Positions 60,178 through 64,000 of a stretch of 64,000 nt of DNA are shown piece by piece. The first letter of the stretch is position 1. Every line of letters starts with the position of its first letter. The position numbers and the translations under genes are program-made. Origin of the DNA: Hymenobacter sediminicola. Lineage in GTDB: Bacteria > Bacteroidota > Bacteroidia > Cytophagales > Hymenobacteraceae. The DNA is taken from positions 989,001-1,053,000 of the forward strand of contig NZ_CP060202.1 of NCBI RefSeq assembly GCF_014250515.1. Direction: 5' to 3'. The notes below the pieces were generated by a model, which did not search any database, was not told the origin of the DNA, and saw only the letters and a list, made by a program, of their open reading frames with translations.

Positions 60178-60245
60178 AACCACTAGCAAAACCCAAAAGG
60201 CCCGTTACCATGTGGTAACGGGCCTTTTGGGTTTTGCTAGTGGTT
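60178..60245. terminator. 33-bp perfect inverted repeat overlapping the stop codon of the T9SS gene
   Basis: Arms 60178-60210 and 60213-60245 are exact reverse complements (33 bp) with a 2-base spacer, so nearly a perfect palindrome. The inner sequence AAAAGGCCCGTTACCA with its complement forms a terminator stem with A/T runs. The right arm reaches into the TAA stop (60246-60244) of the minus-strand T9SS protein, so the terminator starts inside the gene end. Confidence 0.9.
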
Positions 60246-63200
60246 AGCGTTGCACCACAATCTGCTGGTGAATTACCTGGCCATCCAGTACCAGACGGAG
60301 GGTATATACTCCATTAGGGAGATACGCTACCGACAGATTGATATCCGGACTAGTAGCCAGCGGGGGATTGAGCTCCTGCACAGTTCGGCCTTGGGTATCA
60401 AATAGCCATCCCTGCGCCTTGCCAGTGTATGGCCGGCTGAGACGAACGGTCAGCTGGTCGGCCGCCGGGTTCGGGAACACCACTGCCGTAAGCGACGACG
60501 CTTCGTTGGGCACCAGCACCGTTTGCACAGAGGAAAGGGTGCTGGTGCCGTCCTGATCTACTTGGCGCAGGCGGTAAAACACCACCGAACGGGCGTAGCG
60601 GGCCAAATTGACATCGATAAGCTGATACGCATGGGGCTGGCTGCTGGTGCCGTGGCCCGCCACGCGGCCAATGGCCCGGAACGTGCGCCCATCCACGCTG
60701 CTCTCCACCTCGAAGTAGTCGTTGTTGAGTTCCTGAGCGGTAGCCCACTGCAGCAGTGCGTCGTTGTTGCGGCGCTCTGCCGTGAAGCGTATCAGCTCTA
60801 CTGGCAGCGGTGAGCTGCCATAAGTGGCGATAAAGTTCTGGCCGAACGAGGTAACTGGGAACGTAACCGTACTGGCCGTGGTGTTGGCGGCCGTAGCTGA
60901 AATAGGCGATTCAAAGGTTCCGTCGCTGTTGCTGTCCCGTTTGTAGACCTTCAGGTTAGAAGGAGCCGCGGCATCACCCGCACTAATCAGGCCTGGGTCG
61001 AGGGTGTAAGTAACAGTAGCCGCGAAGTTACTGGTACTGTACTTATCGACAATCCAGTAGGCCCGGGCGTGTCTGCTGCGAATGGCAGGGTCAATTACTT
61101 GTGTACCCAGGGGCGAGCCTTCTAGGCGCGTTACGACTACCTCATACGGCGCACCGGATACCGAGGTGAAGTTGATGGCAGCGTTGGTACCCGTGAAATT
61201 GTAGTTGCCCATGGCCGTTACAGAACGTAAGAAGCTGGTGCCGTAGCCCACCGGGGCGGTGCTGGTCACGCGGGTGGCGCCCGTCAGCGTACCCACTGCG
61301 CCGCTGATGCCATCGGTGGTAGTAGTGCCGCTGTCGTTGAACTGCAGGTACGACACCAGGCCTGTTTCCAGCCCATCAAGCGTGAGGTGGCGTAGCAGGC
61401 GGACTTCCGTCTGGCTTAGCGCCCGGCTCCACTGGCTGACCTCGTCGATGTCGCCGGGGAAGTTGCTGCTGCCCGAGGCGGCCACGTTGCCCACGAAGTT
61501 GACGCGGGTACTGGCCGGCGTGCCGCTGGCGGAAGCGTTGATAACCAGTTCCCCGTTGAGGTACACTAGCAGCACGCTACCGTTGTAGGTCGCCACCACG
61601 TGGTGCCACGCGTTGGCCGGGATGTTGTTGGGGCTGGTTTGCTGATTTACCGTGGCGCTGCCCGTACCGAAGCCCGCGCCGATACGACCGTTGCCGCTCA
61701 CGTAGATGTAAGGTGCGGCCGAGTTGCCGGTGCCGTTGCCCAGCACGTAGTAGTTGGTGCTACTCGTGCCGATGGCCGGCTTGATCCATACTGCCTGCGT
61801 GTACGAGCCGTTCAGTAGCGGCGCCTGCGTGGGGCTGGCGCTGAAGTCAACATAACCAGCGGTGGCGTTGCCGGTGAAGCGCAGCGCGGTGCCAGCCACC
61901 CGGCTGGTATTTACGATCTGGCGGTTGCCGGCTGGGTCCGTCACGCTGGGCGTGCGGGCCGTGCCGCCAACGGTCAGGCTCGTCATCGTGGCATCGAGCA
62001 GGTTGCCACTGGTGGCGTTGGCATCCACGTCGTACACCAGGAAAAAGTAGTTCGTGCCGGTGGACAGCTGCTGATTGCCCGTGATGGTGAAAGGGCCGCT
62101 GGGGCTGTTCAAGGTGCTGCCAAACTGGGTGGTGGCGGCGAAGGTGCCGCTCGTACCGGTGTAGTACACCCGGGCCGCGTCGATGTCCACACTTGGGGCG
62201 CTGCTGCCGGGGGTGTCGAATGAGAACGAGGTGGCACTCAACGGGGCGTCGGGGCCGCCGTCGATAACTATTGCCACACGCAGAATCTCCTGATTGGTAC
62301 TGCCTGCCGGCACGCGGCTGATGTTAGGCTGATCGGCTGTGCCGCTGGTGTAGGTGGCCGGAACCTGCACTGTGAAGGTGTTGGTGGGGCTGGGGGCACT
62401 CACCTGCTGGCCGGGGAGCTGGGCCGTGGCGTACACCGTGTGCGTACCTCTGGTCAGGGGCGTGCCGGAGAAGGTCCGGATCCAGGTGCCGCCCGAGTTG
62501 GGGGTGATGTCAGTGCCAACCTGGACTCCGTCTATGTACACTCGTACCGTACTGCCGACCACTGCTGAGCCAACGGACGTAGGATTGCTGTTGGTCGTGG
62601 CGCCGTTGGAGGGGATGGTAACGACCGGAGCCGGCGTCACGGGCTGGTTGTACTGTACGCTAACCGAGTTGCTGGCCAGGTTGCCGGTATTGTTGGCGTC
62701 GTTGGCCACACCAGCGGCCAGGCTTACCGTCACGGTCCCGTTGCCGGTGGGCGTCACGGTGAAGGTGTAGGGGCCACTGCCGCTGCCGCTGAAGCTGCTC
62801 GTAGTCACCGAGCCGTTGCTGACCGTCACGTCAGTATCAGTGAAGCTGGTGCCCACGCTCTGCGAGAAACTCACCGAGAAAGGAATCGGCGACGTACTGG
62901 TGGGGCTGGCCGAAGTGGTGCTGACGATAGCCGTCAGGGGCGGGGCCGTAACGCTGAACGCGGCCGAAGTGAAGTACTGGTATGTGCTGTAGGAGGTCGG
63001 CTGAATGGTGCCGATGAACACGTTGTTGGCCCCGTCGTTGAGGAATACGTTCAGCACTTGGTCACTCGGGCCGTTGTTGCTGCGCTGCCGGGTCCCGAAG
63101 GTCACTTGGTAGCTGCCCGTGGGCACGGCTAGGTTTTGCGCCACGCTGCTGTTGGGCCCCCCGTTTTGCAGGAAGGCCACTGCAGTGCCGTCAGCAGCTG

Positions 63201-64000
63201 TTGAGCTGAAGTTGGTGGTGCCGTTGCGCGATACGCCGGTCTGCGTACCAAGCGTCCAGGCACTAGCCACTGCGGAGGGTGCGTACAGGAAGCTGCCCGC
63301 CGCCGCCAGAACGTTGTTGCTCTCAAAGCTGCCGTTCTGCAGGCCGTTGGCTACGGTCGTGTTGGTGCCGTTCTGTACCACTTGCAGCAGGTCCACGAAG
63401 GCCGTCACGTCAGTATAGTTGCCGCTGGCTGAGCCGGCTCCCCGCACAGTGAGTAGCGGCGCGACCGGGAAGCTCTTGACGATGCTGTATGTCTCGCCGC
63501 TGGTATAGGGCACGTTAGTCACCGTAGGTGAAATACCGGTGCTGTTCTGCACGTTCAGGCGTAGCGTACCTTCGCCGGTACCGGTGCCCAGCACTACGGT
63601 GTAGGTTGTGCCTGCGCCCGAAACGCCAATGACGGACAAACCGCTCAGGGTGCCGGTCGGCGTCACGGTAAGATTTGCCGCTGAAAATCCCGTCACGCTG
63701 GCCGAGAAGACCACCTGATACTGGACGGAGGCTGTTGCTGTGGGCGAGGGGGTCAGGCGCGTCACCGAGGTGACCGTGGCGTTGGGCAGGTTGTAGGTGA
63801 TGCTGAACGACGAGGGGGCAGCGGTATTGGCGTTGCCAGCCGCGTCCTGGGCTACTGCAGCCGGTACGGTTACCGTGCTGGCCGTGCCGGGCGTGTTTGG
63901 CGTCACCGTGAAAGTGTAGGTGGTGCCGGGGCTGACGCCATTGACGACACCGCCGGTAATCGAGCCGTTGGTCACCGTTATGTCGCCAGCCACAAAGCCC
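60244..64000 (-). CDS. Giant T9SS-secreted surface protein with Ig-like repeats and a LamG domain, N-terminus cut by window edge
   Basis: At least 1251 residues; the frame is open to the right edge, so the start lies outside. From the edge: Ig-like repeats with the phrase 'DITVTNGSITG...GPYTFTVTP' (twice, near 64000 and 62830) and 'SAPVVTIPSNG..' blocks, an 'NGSFESNNV' carbohydrate-binding-like domain (~63400-62950), a jellyroll LamG-type domain (WIKPAIGTSSTNYYVLG ... NAWHHVVATYNGSVLLVYLNG, ~61800-61500), a beta-sandwich, and a T9SS type A sorting domain at the C-terminus (VFPNPAADQLTVRL ... LPNGVYTLRLVLDG). It would be exported by T9SS and anchored on the surface, a likely adhesin or polysaccharide-binding protein. 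Terminator at 60178-60245. Confidence 0.9.
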   Translation of the reverse strand, partial: GFVAGDITVTNGSITGGVVNGVSPGTTYTFTVTPNTPGTASTVTVPAAVAQDAAGNANTAAPSSFSITYNLPNATVTSVTRLTPSPTATASVQYQVVFSASVTGFSAANLTVTPTGTLSGLSVIGVSGAGTTYTVVLGTGTGEGTLRLNVQNSTGISPTVTNVPYTSGETYSIVKSFPVAPLLTVRGAGSASGNYTDVTAFVDLLQVVQNGTNTTVANGLQNGSFESNNVLAAAGSFLYAPSAVASAWTLGTQTGVSRNGTTNFSSTAADGTAVAFLQNGGPNSSVAQNLAVPTGSYQVTFGTRQRSNNGPSDQVLNVFLNDGANNVFIGTIQPTSYSTYQYFTSAAFSVTAPPLTAIVSTTSASPTSTSPIPFSVSFSQSVGTSFTDTDVTVSNGSVTTSSFSGSGSGPYTFTVTPTGNGTVTVSLAAGVANDANNTGNLASNSVSVQYNQPVTPAPVVTIPSNGATTNSNPTSVGSAVVGSTVRVYIDGVQVGTDITPNSGGTWIRTFSGTPLTRGTHTVYATAQLPGQQVSAPSPTNTFTVQVPATYTSGTADQPNISRVPAGSTNQEILRVAIVIDGGPDAPLSATSFSFDTPGSSAPSVDIDAARVYYTGTSGTFAATTQFGSTLNSPSGPFTITGNQQLSTGTNYFFLVYDVDANATSGNLLDATMTSLTVGGTARTPSVTDPAGNRQIVNTSRVAGTALRFTGNATAGYVDFSASPTQAPLLNGSYTQAVWIKPAIGTSSTNYYVLGNGTGNSAAPYIYVSGNGRIGAGFGTGSATVNQQTSPNNIPANAWHHVVATYNGSVLLVYLNGELVINASASGTPASTRVNFVGNVAASGSSNFPGDIDEVSQWSRALSQTEVRLLRHLTLDGLETGLVSYLQFNDSGTTTTDGISGAVGTLTGATRVTSTAPVGYGTSFLRSVTAMGNYNFTGTNAAINFTSVSGAPYEVVVTRLEGSPLGTQVIDPAIRSRHARAYWIVDKYSTSNFAATVTYTLDPGLISAGDAAAPSNLKVYKRDSNSDGTFESPISATAANTTASTVTFPVTSFGQNFIATYGSSPLPVELIRFTAERRNNDALLQWATAQELNNDYFEVESSVDGRTFRAIGRVAGHGTSSQPHAYQLIDVNLARYARSVVFYRLRQVDQDGTSTLSSVQTVLVPNEASSLTAVVFPNPAADQLTVRLSRPYTGKAQGWLFDTQGRTVQELNPPLATSPDINLSVAYLPNGVYTLRLVLDGQVIHQQIVVQR

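Noticed and set aside
1..64000. tRNA, rRNA, insertion sequences, prophage or integrated element
   Set aside because: No cloverleaf-like sequence, transposase, integrase, direct target duplications or phage structural genes were recognised; the region reads as core chromosome with accessory surface genes.

Overview
The window looks like the chromosome of a pigmented, environmental Bacteroidota bacterium of the order Cytophagales, most likely Hymenobacter or a close relative. The evidence is: two proteins with type IX secretion (T9SS) C-terminal sorting domains plus a T9SS-dependent-looking subtilase, the gliding lipoprotein GldH next to a RicT/PSP1 protein, TAnnTTTG promoter elements in place of sigma70 boxes, absence of obvious Shine-Dalgarno sites, many OmpA/TPR/beta-propeller surface proteins, a DUF2723 glycosyltransferase-like protein, and GC-rich DNA (about 60 % where I counted). 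I found no rRNA, tRNA, CRISPR array, insertion sequence or prophage. Most of the window is ordinary chromosome.

Layout. 1-3.2 kb: an oligopeptide-binding lipoprotein cut by the left edge, an 81-residue micro-protein made largely of four 12-residue repeats, and a divergent 509-residue helical-repeat protein. I regard this as the best candidate for an undescribed system (peptide signal or ribosomally made peptide). 3.4-12.3 kb, all on the minus strand: PKD protein, LytTR response regulator, a giant hybrid sensor kinase, an OmpA/PD40/TPR envelope protein (PorE-like architecture), a TPR protein and a small TPR-like protein. 12.4-18.6 kb: housekeeping and envelope sugar genes (bacilliredoxin, RecQ, arabinose-5-phosphate isomerase, mannose-1-phosphate guanylyltransferase, RlmB). 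18.6-23.8 kb: GWxTD protein, DUF2723 protein and a T9SS-secreted cupredoxin. 24-30 kb: the birA / rsfS-ftsH-LUD-lpxH block. 30-34.2 kb: two convergent secreted proteases (S8 and M57) separated by a 24-bp perfect-stem terminator. 34.5-38.9 kb: ricT-gldH, a cold-shock protein and a very low-complexity Gly/Tyr/Arg/Asn/Ser/Gln protein. 39-44.4 kb: envelope and secreted proteins, a DinB protein and tandem beta-barrels. 44.8-51.1 kb: a 2103-residue alpha-2-macroglobulin with an AT-rich island at its bait region. 52-56.7 kb: a radical SAM plus nucleotidyltransferase-like pair and a DUF4132 pair. 56.9-64 kb: a small secreted protein, a TPR sensor kinase, and a giant T9SS adhesin-like protein cut by the right edge.

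Common themes are envelope and surface biology (T9SS cargo, gliding, lipid A and sugar precursors, proteases and a protease trap), two sensory kinases, and proteins with intrinsically disordered Arg/Gly-rich parts (RlmB N-terminus, RicT C-terminus, the 37.3-kb protein). Several intrinsic terminators have unusually long perfect stems (24, 35 and 33 bp), and at least three genes have a TACCTTTG -7 element so close to the start codon that the transcripts would be leaderless or nearly so. Start codons were moved inward from the longest open frame where signal peptides, neighbour overlap or family alignment required it. Each such choice is stated in the entry.
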